Source: Golubevia sp. BC0850 (lineage: Eukaryota; Basidiomycota; Exobasidiomycetes; Golubeviales; Golubeviaceae). From it: a stretch of DNA of 64,000 bases. How positions within the stretch are numbered: the stretch's first letter is position 1; every line of letters begins with the position of its first letter. The translations under genes and the position numbers were made by a program. The stretch is taken from contig JAAVVG010000030.1 of NCBI GenBank assembly GCA_012976225.1, positions 62,001-126,000 of the forward strand. Direction: 5' to 3'. Of the stretch, positions 10,959 through 22,511 are shown one piece after another. The notes beneath the pieces are model-generated. The model was given only the letters and a program-made list of their open reading frames with translations. It was not told the origin of the DNA and did not search any database.

Positions 10959-13900
10959 ATGGAACCCACCGTCGTCGAGGAAAGGGAACTTATCCGGTTC
11001 GAAAGAGCAGAAGAGTATTTCATTTTACTCGGCGCTTTCTTACAGAACAAGTCGTCTGAGATCCTGAAAGATGGTTCAGTAAATATTAAAGACATCAAGG
11101 TAATCTCTGAGCAATCCGCTTCGTTACTTTCGAAGGAGGAGTTGCTGTCAAAGATGAGTGAACTCGTGAGTCTCGGATTCATCAGACTCGTCCATCTTCC
11201 TTCTATTGAAATGACTTACTCATCAATCTTTCTTCCTCGTCTGAATCTCTATCCCTGGTTAATAACCTTAGCTTGACGAGTACCAAGAGCAGCCATACCT
11301 TTTAGATCCTCATCTGGAAGAGATGGTCCATCCTCCAGTTCACTCTCTTCAGTTCTTCGTAAGAAGATCGCAAGCAAGCTCGGCAGCTTTCGACTTTCAA
11401 GTTCTGAAAGAACAAGAAAAGATCGCAAGTCTTATCTACTGCTACACCAAGGTCAGAGGATACAAGACCATCAGTGAGTCTCTACTCCTCGCCGTACGTT
11501 CTGGAGCCAAACAAATCTGACCTCTCTTTGATTCCCTGTCTGCAGCTAGGTTCTTTCCCCATGAAGTAGCCGACCTTCTTCCAGTATTGAACTGCTTGGA
11601 AACGCTTTCCTCAGTAGACAGCTCCGATTCCGAGAGCCGCACTTCTTCTTGGGAGCTTCGATACGTTCTTCTTCTTTGGCTGTCGTTGGTTTGTATGATC
11701 CCTTTCGATCTACACAAGTTCGACTCAGCTTCAACTTTCTCGGAGAAAAACGCAACCTCGAAGCGAATAGAAATGATTGGGAGAGTCTTCTTGAGCTCGC
11801 CTGGGAAGGAACGAGATGCAAGCAGTGTGATGCTTGGAAAACTGTTTCAAAGGTGAGACTCCAACTCTTCAAGATCAGTCAACTTCCCTAGATTTTTGCA
11901 TCTCAAATCTTTTGTCCTCATTCTTCACGCGCAACAGGAGAGATGCCTCCGAGTCCCAGTTTGGCAGCTTCTTAGCTTGGTGTCAACGAGAAGCGAGCGG
12001 TTCACCTTCCGTCTTTCTGGTAAGTCCCATATAAGACACTTAACTTACTTTATTTAGAGTTATCTAATTGTAGCCTTTTCTCTGTCAATTCGAATAGTCT
12101 ACGGGAATCCTTCAGACTCTCTGCGAGATCGTCAAGCTGTCGTCTCCAACCAACGTTGAGCTTCGATTACCGGCTATCCAATCCATCCTTGATCTTTACA
12201 GCCAACCTGAATCATCGAAATCAGGAGACACTTCAAGTCAAGGAGTCAGCTCCATCTCCAAGTATCAGACCAAATTAGCCTGTAGGCTTGGCCTCAAGCT
12301 GCTGAAGCCGAGAAGGGTGGTCGGAAGGAGGGTCAAGATGCTCGGAGATCCTGCTCTTGGTCTGCCTTTGGACGACAAGATGAAAAGCACACATGTTATC
12401 AGTGAGACAGAATCTGGAGATACGGAAGAGGAGGATGACGACGAAGAAGAAGTTCCGGAGGAAGTCGATGGATACATTTCCAATTTGCTGGAGGGACTTC
12501 AACACAAGGTGATTTTTCTCTCTTTGATCTCTCACATTAATTTTACCGCAACTTCTGATACTATTACTTCCTCTCCGTCTCTTTCAGGACACTCAAATTC
12601 GTTATCTATCAGCCAAGTCTCTAGCCAGACTTTCAGAAAGACTCCCAAAGTCATTTATTTCTCAGATAGCCGATGCAATCACAGCTCTATTTCAAGTAAA
12701 TGTTTTTGATGTCCTTGGAGATAAGACCGATCTCAGCTCGGTCTCTGAATCTACTTGGCAAGGTGCTTGCCTTGGAATCGCAGAACTTGGAAGACGGGGG
12801 CTGTTGGAAGACGACGAGTTTGGAAGCTTCTCTGAGAGAATCGAATGGGTGGAGAAGGTGAATAGCTGATGGAACTAGGATCTACTTGAACTTTTCGCCT
12901 GGACAACTCTTGACCCTTCTTCCCTTCGAACAGGCCCTTCATTTCGACGTTCGGAGAGGTTCGCATTCAGTTGGATCTGGCGTCAGAGACTCTGCCTGCT
13001 ACGTGTTGTGGGCTATCTCTCGAACGGTCTCTTCGACTTCTACTGTCCTACAGCAACACTCTCTGTCCCTGGCTAGGTCACTGATCTCAGTGGCACTCTT
13101 GGATCGAGAGATCTCAATTCGAAGAGCTGCCTCAGCAGCGTTCCAAGAATGCGTTGGGAGGCTCAGTCTCTTTCCGCATGGCATTGACCTGATTAGAAAG
13201 ACTGACTTCTATTCGATTAGTGTCAGAAGGAATAGTTTTTTGGAGTGCACTAGAGAAGTAGCCGTGTGAGTGTTTGACAAAATTGACCCGCTGCTTTACC
13301 CAAGTTTCACTGACGCAGTCGATCACTCCCGCTTCCTCTGGTCTTCATACAGACACGACGAATACAGGGAGTTTCTGCTCAACCATATCCTAAAGATTAC
13401 CATTATGCATTGGGATTCGTCTATGAGAGAATTAGGCTCTCAAGCAGCGGCAAGAGTCATTGAGCTAGATCTCGAAACGTTAGGTCCTCAGAGTCTCGAA
13501 CAATTGAAGAAGAACTGCAAATCGAGAGATAGTAACACTCTTCATGGAACTTTGCTGACTTCAGCTGAGTTAGCGAAAGTCGCTGGAACTTCTGGGAATT
13601 TGGAACTTCAAGTCCAAGTGAGTAGAAAGTTGTGCGATCGCCTTCTCTTCCGGCGGATCGCCTTTAATCTGACTCTCTTTTCCCCTCATTTCTCTCGTTC
13701 AGTGCTTCAAAGCATTAGATCTGGTCCCTCGAGTCTCTCTCCGAGGATTGGGAGCAGCTCAAGTTTTGGTAGCTGCTTGTCAACTGGGAGCCAGCAGCGT
13801 CTCGTCTGCCGCCTTGACCTCTACGCCTTTTTCCAAGGATCGGTCGGGCAATTCGGACAGCACTTTTGAAATAATCATAGACCATGCGCTTTCGAGGCAG

Positions 13901-15923
13901 GAGGAAGAAGTTCAAGTGGCTGCTTCTCACGCTCTAGGAGCTCTCAGTTCGCACACCGATTTCCTACCGAGATTGAAGGACACGATCAAGAATTGGAACT
14001 CTCTTTCTACCGCCCAGCAGCAGAGCAATTCACTTGCTCTAGGTCGACTGGACTTCACTTCTCAGCCGGAGGGATTGATCGTTGCTTTGGAATTTCTGAT
14101 GAGTTTGGTCCTTCCGAAGGTGAGTTTGGATTGACTATTCGTCTGTCGAAACGACTCCAAAGCTGCCGACTGTCTTCTGATTTGCTCTATATCATACACC
14201 AGAGCTCCAACTACTCTAAGAGTATCGAAACCAGAAGGAACGCTTACGATTCGATTGCTCAGTCGCTCTCGAGCGTCGGAGGATTTCTCTTCTCGAGTAA
14301 GTCGAGTGACTCCGCCCGACATGCTGCGACTCAACTAATGCTCGTGTTAATTTCCATTCTCTCAGTCATCGACTCTTCCGTCGCTCGATCGATTCAGTCG
14401 GTACTACTACTCGGGTTAGAAGATTACACGACTGACCAGAGGGGAGACGTAGGATCTTGGGTTAGATTGTCTTGTATATCTGGGCTACGTTCTCTAGTCA
14501 ACGTGTTCTCAAGCTTAGGGAACGATCTTCTTCTCGAAGAGTGGCTACCGATTGCTGCTCTGATCGAGATCGTTGGAGGCTTGATCAAGCAGATGGTCGA
14601 GAGAATCGACAACGTCAGGGAAGAGGCGGGGAAAAATCTTCTCGAGACCTGCAAGGCTGTAGAGAAAGTCGATTTGTGGAGAAGTTTGGAGGGCCTCGAT
14701 CTATTGAAGGAATTATTCCCAGAGTAAGTGAGATCTCTTTGAAAGGGTTGGATCGCCAGCTCTGTTGATTTTTCCAACACTTCCCCCCTCTCATCCAGTT
14801 CGGAAGCGAGCAAGTTCAAGGATCCTAGCTGGCTGTTCCCCAGAGCGGCCCGTCTTCTTTCTTTAGGATCGTATCGGTCGTCGCTTCTGGAAGGTTTGGT
14901 GCTAGTCGTTGGAAGTCGAACAGAAATGGCCGTAAGTGTAGTGTCTAGTCTTACTCGATCTGCCCCCTTCTTCTTCACTGACCACCTTTGTTCACTTCTA
15001 CCTCTTTGACAGCATCGAATTGTAGGAGCGTCACTATGCTCCTTTGTGATCCCTTCTTCAGGCTCGGAAAGCCAAGGCAATTTCAACGCTTTAGAGCTTC
15101 TACGTTCCTTGTTCAACCTAGCCAGCAGCAACTTCTCATCAAATCGCCTTTTTGTTCCTGCTCTTCAAACGATCAACCTTTTGATCGAAGGAGGTGCAGT
15201 CGACGAACTAGACGAGATCGAGGGAAAGGCAGTGTGAGTTCTGTTTGAAACAGGCCGTCTATGGATCTAGTCTAATTAATTCTTGTCTACCGATTCCTTT
15301 CTAAATCTCAGTCTCGGAAAAATACTCAGAATGATCACTAGGAACATCGATAAAATTAAGAGCGTTCCTCGAGTCCAAGCTTCGATGACAATGTGAGATC
15401 ACCTTCTCCGAACAAGACTTCTCGCTATTGAGCCATAATTGATCTACTTCTCAACTTCATTCCATATTGACAGAGTCACCAACTTAATGGCTGTTCGCTT
15501 CCTGAAGAGTCAAGCCATTCCTCACATCCCTACGTTCTTGTCCCACTCCTTCCCGACAGTAAGTATTCCCGATTTTCTCTTCGCCTCTCGATTTCGATTT
15601 CTCTCTAAATCGTACCCTCTCGTAACTTCACCTCTGACCAGATTCGAGCAGCGACAAGCGAGCAACTCTACTTGGTCCTCCAATCGATCGATGATCCAGA
15701 AGAAGTCGAGATGAATGTCAACGAGGAAGGTCTCAGCCCTCAGGATGAGCTTGAAGAACTTCTTTTGGGGACAGCTTGGTAAGTCGTTCATATTTTGTAT
15801 TGAAAAACATAGCTTCCGCTCTGACGTCTGGCATGGTCTTCTCTTTCCTAAAGGTCATCATCGAGTCCCGACAACTTCAACTCGGAAGCTCTCAAAATCA
15901 AACAGCTGCTGCTACGAACCTAG
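10959..15923 (+). CDS. TBCD: Tubulin-folding cofactor D (TBCD/Cin1)
   Basis: HEAT/ARM-repeat chaperone that captures beta-tubulin and assembles the alpha/beta heterodimer, a cytosolic factor also acting as an Arl2 partner. About 17 exons with in-phase joins: 10959-11165, 11272-11473, 11546-11852, 11938-12019, 12098-12508, 12588-12857, 12934-13265, 13305-13617, 13703-14119, 14203-14296, 14366-14723, 14799-14931, 15013-15233, 15312-15392, 15474-15558, 15642-15778, 15854-15923. The product is 1239 residues, close to human TBCD. Diagnostic blocks are LDEYQEQPYLLDPHLEEMV, YTKVRGYKT spliced to RFFPHEVADL, ELRYVLLLWLSLVCMIPFDL, LAELGRRGLL, VRDSACYVLWAISR, HWDSSMRELGSQAA, GLEDYTTDQRGDVGSWVR, and ATSEQLYLVLQSID near the end. 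The intron 13266-13304 is only 39 nt. The 14297-14365 intron is a multiple of three and open, so it could be retained. Start chosen at the first ATG before the ERELIRFERAEEYF block. Confidence 0.9.
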
Positions 15924-16246
15924 ACTCTTTCACTTGTACATTTTTTCATCTATTATCACAGAATCCAACTCCATTCTCGCTTCCATGGTTCAGCTGGGAG
16001 ATAGAGACACTGTTCGGTTCTCAGTTCCAGACACTCTTTGCCAACGCCTTCGACAAGTGGCGTCTCTTCGAGTGACAGAGATTTCAATTTGAACAAAAGA
16101 AAAGTCGGACATGCGAGTCATCATACAAGAGAGAAGAGAAGGTATCGGGAGAGGCTGAGATGAGAGCGCGAGACACTGAGAGAAAGATGTGAGAGCAGCT
16201 CAACATCCATACATCCCATCTTCATCATAACAAGGACTCACAACAA

Positions 16247-17174
16247 ATGCCTCATAGAAATCGTTCTTCTTCATCTTCCAACAGTAGCGCATCTTCAAGT
16301 CAGTCAGTGGAAGCAGGTCCTTCGATTCCTCTACCTCGCTCTCTACCAGATCTCAGATTCGAACAGTCCTACCTTGCAACTATCAGATCCTTCGTTCAAG
16401 AATTCGATCCAGAACAGGAGCAAGAAGCCAAGGAACAGAGATACGATGAAGGAGCGGTGGAACATTCCAGTAGGAATGTCGTCAAAGGAAAAGGAAAGGG
16501 AAAGCAGAGAGACTTATCAGGTGGAGATGCAGATGCAGATGGAGAGCAGAACGGAGAGGGCAAAGCTCCCAAAGTCATGGAAGCTAAGAATCAAAAGGGA
16601 GAACCTGAGCTTTGGATCGGTGGACTGAGGATTCAGTGGTGAGTTGGGTGGCAGAAACAGGCTGATTAGATGGAGATGGGAGCGGCAACTCAAAAGTTCT
16701 CCTGTCAAAGGGCGATCTTCCAAGTCTAGTAGACTTCGAATAGATTTTGTTAGATCAATGCATCCTGAGGCGCTCGGGCACGAAGAAGTGAAAGAAAGGC
16801 ATCAGAGAGGAAGGATTGAAGGTTGGAGGCTCCTCTTCCTCCATCACTCTCTTCCAAAATCCCTCTGTCTTTTCCGTCTGCTTACCTCTAACACTTATCT
16901 CTCCCTATTTCAACTCTCTATTCGCAGGGCTCCGCTCCTCTACGTCACCTTCCGGGATCAACTTCTCTCTCCCCTCCTTCAGGGAGCACTTTGGGGTTTG
17001 GTTGGAGTATCGATCGCTCAATTCAGGTCCTACTTTGTAGCTCAGAGGGCTCTGAGTCGAGATCTTAAGGCTCAAAGGCTGGTAGGAGGTCCATCAAGCT
17101 CAAGCGCAAACTCTGGCGGGAGTGGAAATGGGAAAGGATTGGCTGGAATGTTGGGTTTGAATTCGCGAAGGTAA
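16247..17174 (+). CDS. DUF1770/Atg43-like mitochondrial outer-membrane protein
   Basis: Two exons, 16247-16638 and 16928-17174, give 212 residues. The disordered Ser-rich N-terminus carries PDLRFEQSYLATIRSF, and the exon join yields WIGGLRIQW followed by APLLYVTFRDQLLSPLLQG and ALWGLVGVSI, a short hydrophobic segment. This layout matches fungal proteins annotated DUF1770, a group I recall as including the fission yeast mitophagy receptor Atg43. The C-terminus is Gly/Ser-rich. The last codons precede GTAATT, so a further exon cannot be excluded, but an in-frame stop follows at once. The 289-nt intron is long for this window. Function beyond the family label is inferred. Confidence 0.7.
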
Positions 17175-17277
17175 TTTGTATTTTCATTGCCTCTCGCTTT
17201 TTCTTTTCTTTTCATGCAATCACTCATCACTACTCATATCTTACAAGTGACGCCTTTGTCTTTGACTTGAGGAGCGT

Positions 17278-17864
17278 GAGATCTTCTCATATCACAGACT
17301 CCGAGACACCTCAACATTGGAATTAAGCAGTCAAAGCCAGGTCCAAGACCCTCGAGCTGTCTCAGATTTTCCCTCTTAGAAGTCTTCGAATTTGATTCTA
17401 CAGATTATGGATTTCCGAGCTGGATCAACGTTCCTACAACCACGAAACTTTTCATGCAATGGGAATACAGATACATCGACGAAGATGCAACTCCTCTTCT
17501 CCCGTCGGTGTCTGAACTAGCAATCTATGACTTTCCAGAAGCGGAGGTCCTTGAAGTGGGATGTCCAGTTCTTCAGATTTTGAGATTCTTTGGTTTGAGA
17601 AATTGGCACAATGAAATGGAGCTGGAGGAGCAGCTGGAAGATCTTAGTTCCTTATTGCTTTTGAGGAGAGAGAGCGTAGCAGCCGGAAAGGAAATAGATG
17701 GAGTCAAGATGGAGAACATCAAGAAGGTTTACACTTCTTACAAGAGAAACAGTGGGGAGTTGATCTACCCAGAACCGATGTACCATTTCACAACTTTTCT
17801 TGAGGATTTGGAGGTGGAAGTGATGGATTTGGCTGAAGCGCCAGAGTGGGTGGTGGAGTTCTGA
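17278..17864 (+). pseudogene. F-box-like family A fragment (3' half)
   Basis: An open frame from about 17278 to the stop at 17864 matches the C-terminal two-thirds of family A: TPRHLNIGI, FSLLEVFEFDST, FPSWINVPTTTKLF, LPSVSELAIYDF, CPVLQILRFFGL and VKMENIKKVYTS correspond in order to SLKHLSLEL, FPILEVLKL, FPSWMAVSSSLKL, LPSISELFVENE, CPSLQILHFSK and VKMESLKRLFVP in the intact copy at 33.3 kb. The F-box and the first third are absent, and the stretch between 17175 and 17278 shows no further similarity. The body is not interrupted, so truncation is probably recent or the fragment is under some constraint. An ATG at 17454 could start a 136-residue product. Confidence 0.55.
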
Positions 17865-18773
17865 GTGGGTGTCTCTTGGATCAGTGAATTTTTCTTTCTG
17901 CGAACGGTTTAGAAAAATCGCTTCTTTTTCTGCATCAGTTTTCTGATACGAGAACTCTTCATCTCTTTCCTCCCATCAGAAGCCTAGACCTGTCCTAGCC
18001 TCCTCTTCCGTCCACGACATTCCACAACTTCTGGAATCGAATTCTTTCCCGAAGCGAGTCTCAAGTAGCTTCAAAACTCTCTCCTAACAAATCCTTGGAG
18101 ACATCAATTTCTACTCAAGTTCAATTGCTTTTTCTCTTTCTCTGCAATCTTCAACCTTCACTTCTTTTTTACTTTCTCATCCTGAAATTCCCTCGAATCG
18201 AAACTCCAAGCAACAGACCTCGATAGGACTCGCATCCTTCGAACAAGTCTCGCGAACTTCGGTTTTGTAACTCAAATAAGATCGCAATTCAATCTCTCTG
18301 TGAAACGTGATCTCTAGACAGCCTTTTTCGAATCGATTGCCTCGCAATTCGAAGTCCTTAGTCTTTTGCTTTTAACTTTTCTAGCGAAAGTTAGGTAGAA
18401 GGCGTGCTTGAGTTCCAACCACGATCACCTTCGATTTGGCGGAAGAAGGACAGTTTCATTGTTGGTTTCAAAAGCCATCAGAAGGGAACAGGTGGAAGGG
18501 AAGCAGCGTACTGGAAGCTGGAAGTGGGGGCTGTTTTGGATCATCATACAGAAAGATGACATCAGTAGCAGCTTCGAAGATAAGCCAGGAGAGACGAGAA
18601 AAGGAAAACGAGAAAGGGACCTTCTGAATCGTCCAAATCCACTTTGATCTAACCTCCATGACGTTCGGCCGAATTTTCGTTGTTCGAAAGGGAACAAAAC
18701 TCTAGCAAAACGAGTCCCAAAAGGATTTTAGAAGGCAGAAGTAAGAATTTGCATTGACGTCAACATTATCAAA
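17865..18773. other. Intergenic, no gene supported
   Basis: CT-rich sequence with many TTTTTC and CTTTTC words from 17900 to 18250. Small open frames at 18408-18700 occur on both strands with no recognisable content. No repeat or RNA gene is visible. Confidence 0.4.
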
Positions 18774-21409
18774 CTATCGAGACCGACTCAGCTCAACTCG
18801 AAGTTGAGTAGTAGATTGGTCGCGGTTGGACTGAATGATGGTACCGTTGAGGTCTGTTACGGCTCTGTTAGCTTCCGCTTGATCCTTCAAAGTCACGAAG
18901 ACGAGAGCTGATGTCACATTCGGTCTCTGCAAGACTGTGATTCGGATATCCAAGACCTCGAGATCTTCAAAAAGAGCATCGACTGCTTCTCGCGTGATGC
19001 CGATTGGGAGATGCTAGAAGGAGAGAATAAGAGGACAAGAGGTTTTGAGGTCAGAACGTATCCTTTGGAGACTTTGATTGTGAACAAGAGACACTCACCT
19101 TGACTACCACATCTACTGACGAGGATGCCCGACCCTGTAAACGATGGGAGAGCGAGGAAGAAATGACGTGGTGAGAACATGAAAGTAAGGCAGGCGAAAG
19201 AAGCCCTTTCCCCAACAGCAAGACTCACCCGACGAGGTGGCTGCTGCTGAAAGAGGTTGGAATCTATATTTTGATTTGATGGTATAGATGGACGAGTTGA
19301 AGGGTTCTGAGAGGTTGACGAGGCTGCTCCTCTTGGCATCGAGAAAGAAGATCGTCCGCCATGGAAGCCTGGCTGGACTGGACTAGGTTCTGTGGCCAAC
19401 CCCGGGGATGAATGAAAAGCTTGAACTTGGTCTGGAAGAGACCTACGGGAAGAGGAGGCAGCTCCAGTGGCTCTTTCGAGAGCTTCTACATCTGGCTTGA
19501 TGTCTTCAGTTTGAGAGGACTGAGCCCACGCTGGGAGCGATTGACGAGAACTGGAGACAGAGTTGGAAGTGGAAGGTCTGACTTCTTGAATCCGAACGTC
19601 ATCCAGCTGATCAACTTCTTCGTCTTCCTCAAAGTTTCGATTTGGAGTCGGTAGCTGAGCCGGGAGGCTCCTGACGTTAGGATTTGAATTGCGATTTGCA
19701 GCTTTTGAAGTGAGAGTGGGATTTGAAGTGGCTAGTCCTGCTGATACTGTCTTCTTTGTTCCATGAGAAGAAGCTGAAGTGGTGTCTCTGGCTCCGACAG
19801 CCAAGTTGTGACTGTCATCAGAATCAGAGTCAGAATCCGACGAGCTGTCCTCTGAAGTAGAAGAGTCATCAGCTTGGGAGTCTCTAGTCTTTCTTGATGG
19901 TCCAGAAAGAGGGGTCGAAGCCTTGAGTCCTCTTCGCGGAGAAGGAATTCCTTTTGGAGCTACGCTCTTCTTGGCTTGAAGAGAGGGCATCCTGCCATGA
20001 GTTCTGCTCTGCTCAGTTTGACGCCCCTTCGGAGGGACAAAGTAGTCGACCTCCATCGGTCCAGTGAGAGTGTGAGACTTTCTCCGAATCTTGAAGAGGG
20101 CATCGAGATCTAGAGAAAGCGTGGAGTGATGAATAGATTCGTGTTCCTTCATCCGAGTTCTTATCTGAGCTTCCAGCGCCGTGCTGTTCCTGCCGCTGAA
20201 GATGTGACTAATGGTCCCGGATCTGGAGTTTCGAGAGGTGAGAAAAGCACAGATTATCAATTCCGAAGTACAAGCGTTCTGGGAAGAAAGGGTCGGCTAC
20301 TCACGTTCCATGTCGCTGGATGAGCCTTCCGAAGACTTCGCCCTTGAGTTTGTGATCGATGGGACGAGGAAGAGTCTTCACCTCATCTAGTACATAAGCG
20401 TAGAGCCTGTCAGATTCATCTTCTGTCCATCTCTTCTTTGAAGAGCGAGAGCTTTCTCCAAAGACGATGGGGCTAGAATCGAACGCAGGCAGTTTGACTT
20501 TACTCTTTCCGGACTTGCTGCTTCCCGCAGAATGATCTAGATCCTGGGGTTGATTGAAAGCACCACTTGATTCTCTCTCCTTGCCGATGGACTTGGAATT
20601 GGGAGATTTAGCCAAACGCGAGGGAGTGATTGTAGAAGTTGCGTCCTTCTTCGATCGCTTCATCTCCTTCGATTTGTCTCCTTTCTTCTTTCTTGAAGCT
20701 GTCGCAGAAGAGATCTCGCTATCCGAAGAGTCCGAGAATGCTGCAGGTCCGCCAGACTTGCGCTTCGAGGCTTTGGTGGCTAACAGAAAGGCAGAGAGGA
20801 GAGGGAGATGGGAGTGAGCCTCCGAACAACGCAGATCTACTCTCTCAAGCGTAAGGGATTTCAAAGCATCCCCCTGATAGAACCACCAGAGCTATATTCC
20901 AATGGCAAGGTTCTTCCCTTGCACCCAGCTGCTGCCTGCCTGCTTGTCCTATCCTTCCAATTCTTCCTCACCCCACATCCAAAGACTCACCAGAAGAGGA
21001 AGATCCCCTGATGGGTTCCTTTCCTTTGGATCTTTTCTCTGCTGAAATTCTATCGTTAGACTTGAGCTGCTCCCAATCCCTAGGGTCAAGCTTAAAACTC
21101 TGACCATCCACCTCTACCTTCAATTCAACCAAAGAGGATGTGATTCCCATTTCTTCGGCACATCTTTCCACCGCTTCCTACAGAGACAAGATAGAATAGC
21201 ACAGAATCGAGGCGAAACCGACCGAGAGCGAGGTGAAAGATGAGGCGATGAGGAGAGGATGAATATGAGAGAAGAGGTTTAGTAAGAGCAACAGACGTAA
21301 AGGTCCTTTGATTGGCTCTACTTACCTCGTAAGATCTTCTGAAGCAACTGACTTCACCTGAACCTCCATTGCAAAAGATCTTGACAGGAAAAGGCGGACT
21401 TTTCGACAT
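18774..21409 (-). CDS. Protein with SANT/Myb-like domain and C-terminal RRM
   Basis: Six exons on the minus strand: 21409-21326, 21177-20991, 20779-20305, 20222-19229, 19134-19099, 19013-18774 (671 residues, phases consistent). The N-terminal part (MSKSPPFPVKIFCNGG, then ELKVEVDGQSFKLDPRDW) matches nothing I know. After a Lys/Ser-rich linker comes a SANT/Myb-like segment starting KKRWTEDESDRLYAYVLDEV with a conserved first Trp, continuing over an exon join to IFSGRNSTALEAQIRTRMKE. A long disordered Ser/Pro-rich region with an SSSDSDSDSDDS patch follows. The C-terminus resembles an RRM: VDVVVKHLPIGITREAV (RNP2-like strand), SALVFVTLKDQAEANRAV (RNP1-like) and DLNGTII. The combination suggests a nuclear protein touching both DNA/chromatin and RNA. 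Upstream of the chosen ATG the frame stays open as far as about 21540 but has no other ATG. Confidence 0.6.
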
Positions 21410-21619
21410 GATAGACGCCTTGATGTTGTGGTTAGCAAGTTTGAACCAAAAAGTCTTCAGTGCTACGATCGAGTGGAAAGCATCTGCGTTTCGCAGCACA
21501 TTATTCACCTCAGGAGAATTGATTTGAGGATCATCAAAGACAAATGCAGTAGTTTACAAGATTGATCGTGATTTATGAATAGAGAAGAAGCAGGTGTCTG
21601 TCTGGGTAGAACAGACCGA

Positions 21620-22074
21620 TCAGTCGGAGGATTTGATACCAAATCTTTCGCAAGTTTCGGCCAGAGTCGCTTGAGTTCTTAGAGAAACCTGATGGGTTGG
21701 CAGAGAGGAAATATAAGAGGGAACAGGAGGGAAAAGAAAGGCGATTAATTGAAAGAATGGAAAGAAAGATTGGGTGAAGCGCTGGAGACTTACTTGATGT
21801 AGTAAGATTTGACCAGCATCTCTAGTGTCATTGTAAAGATGAAGTAGACGAATGTGTTCTGAAACGATCTTATCTGGGTCTTTGCCTCTGAGAGAGAGGA
21901 TCGATGAATGGATTAGAAGCTAGACTACTGCGAGAGTGGGTGGCAAACGATTGATCTTGGATTCTAGATGCTGAATTCTCACTGTAATTGACTCTCCAAG
22001 TTAGAAATTCCGAGTTTCAATTGATGAATGCGTTGTTCTGGAGATAATAGAGGTGCCTTTGGATTATTGCTCAT
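21620..22074 (-). CDS. SWI5: Swi5 recombination mediator
   Basis: Small homologous-recombination accessory factor that works with Sfr1 to activate Rad51/Dmc1. Exons 22074-21983, 21887-21794 and 21688-21620 give 84 residues with consistent phases. The N-terminal helix QRIHQLKLGISNLESQLQ precedes the family core DPDKIVSEHIRLLHLYND then TRDAGQILLHQ, and the end LAETCERFGIKSSD-stop fits the conserved Swi5 C-terminus. The length is normal for the family. It lies just upstream of, and in the same orientation as, the SANT/RRM gene, with about 210 bp between stop and next start. Confidence 0.88.
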
Positions 22075-22511
22075 TGGAGATTTGAAAGAATTGGTAGAAC
22101 CTCCTACTGACTTTTTTTAGGATAGAGGGTAAGCAGAGGATCAAAGACTGATCAGAGTCACAAACTTGGCTGCAGAAGCCATTTAGATCAAATGAGACAT
22201 CAGATTGAACTCACTTTATTGATCATTTTGAATTGAGTGCTAGAAGAGTTGCGTGGTTCGAAGAGACGAACTTCTCAAGAGGGTTCGGGAATGGCACTTC
22301 ATCAAGATCGCAAGAGGAGATGGCAGAGTCCAACAGGCAACCACTCATCATCTACAGTACAAGATCTGAAGCTTCAATCCGCAAATAAAAGGTTATCGGT
22401 CTTTGCCTTCTCATTCGCCTAATTCACCCTACCATCCACTATCCTAACACCCACCTACCACTAGCAGGCAGGCAGTCGTATAGAGCAAGCCTTGGTTCAG
22501 GTTCACGAAGC
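22075..22511. promoter_or_regulatory. Divergent intergenic region, Swi5 and INO80
   Basis: The two genes point away from each other with 437 bp between start codons. The interval contains the start-proximal leaders of both. There is a run of T at about 22113 and GCAGGCAGGCAG at 22467, but no specific binding site can be named. Confidence 0.4.
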
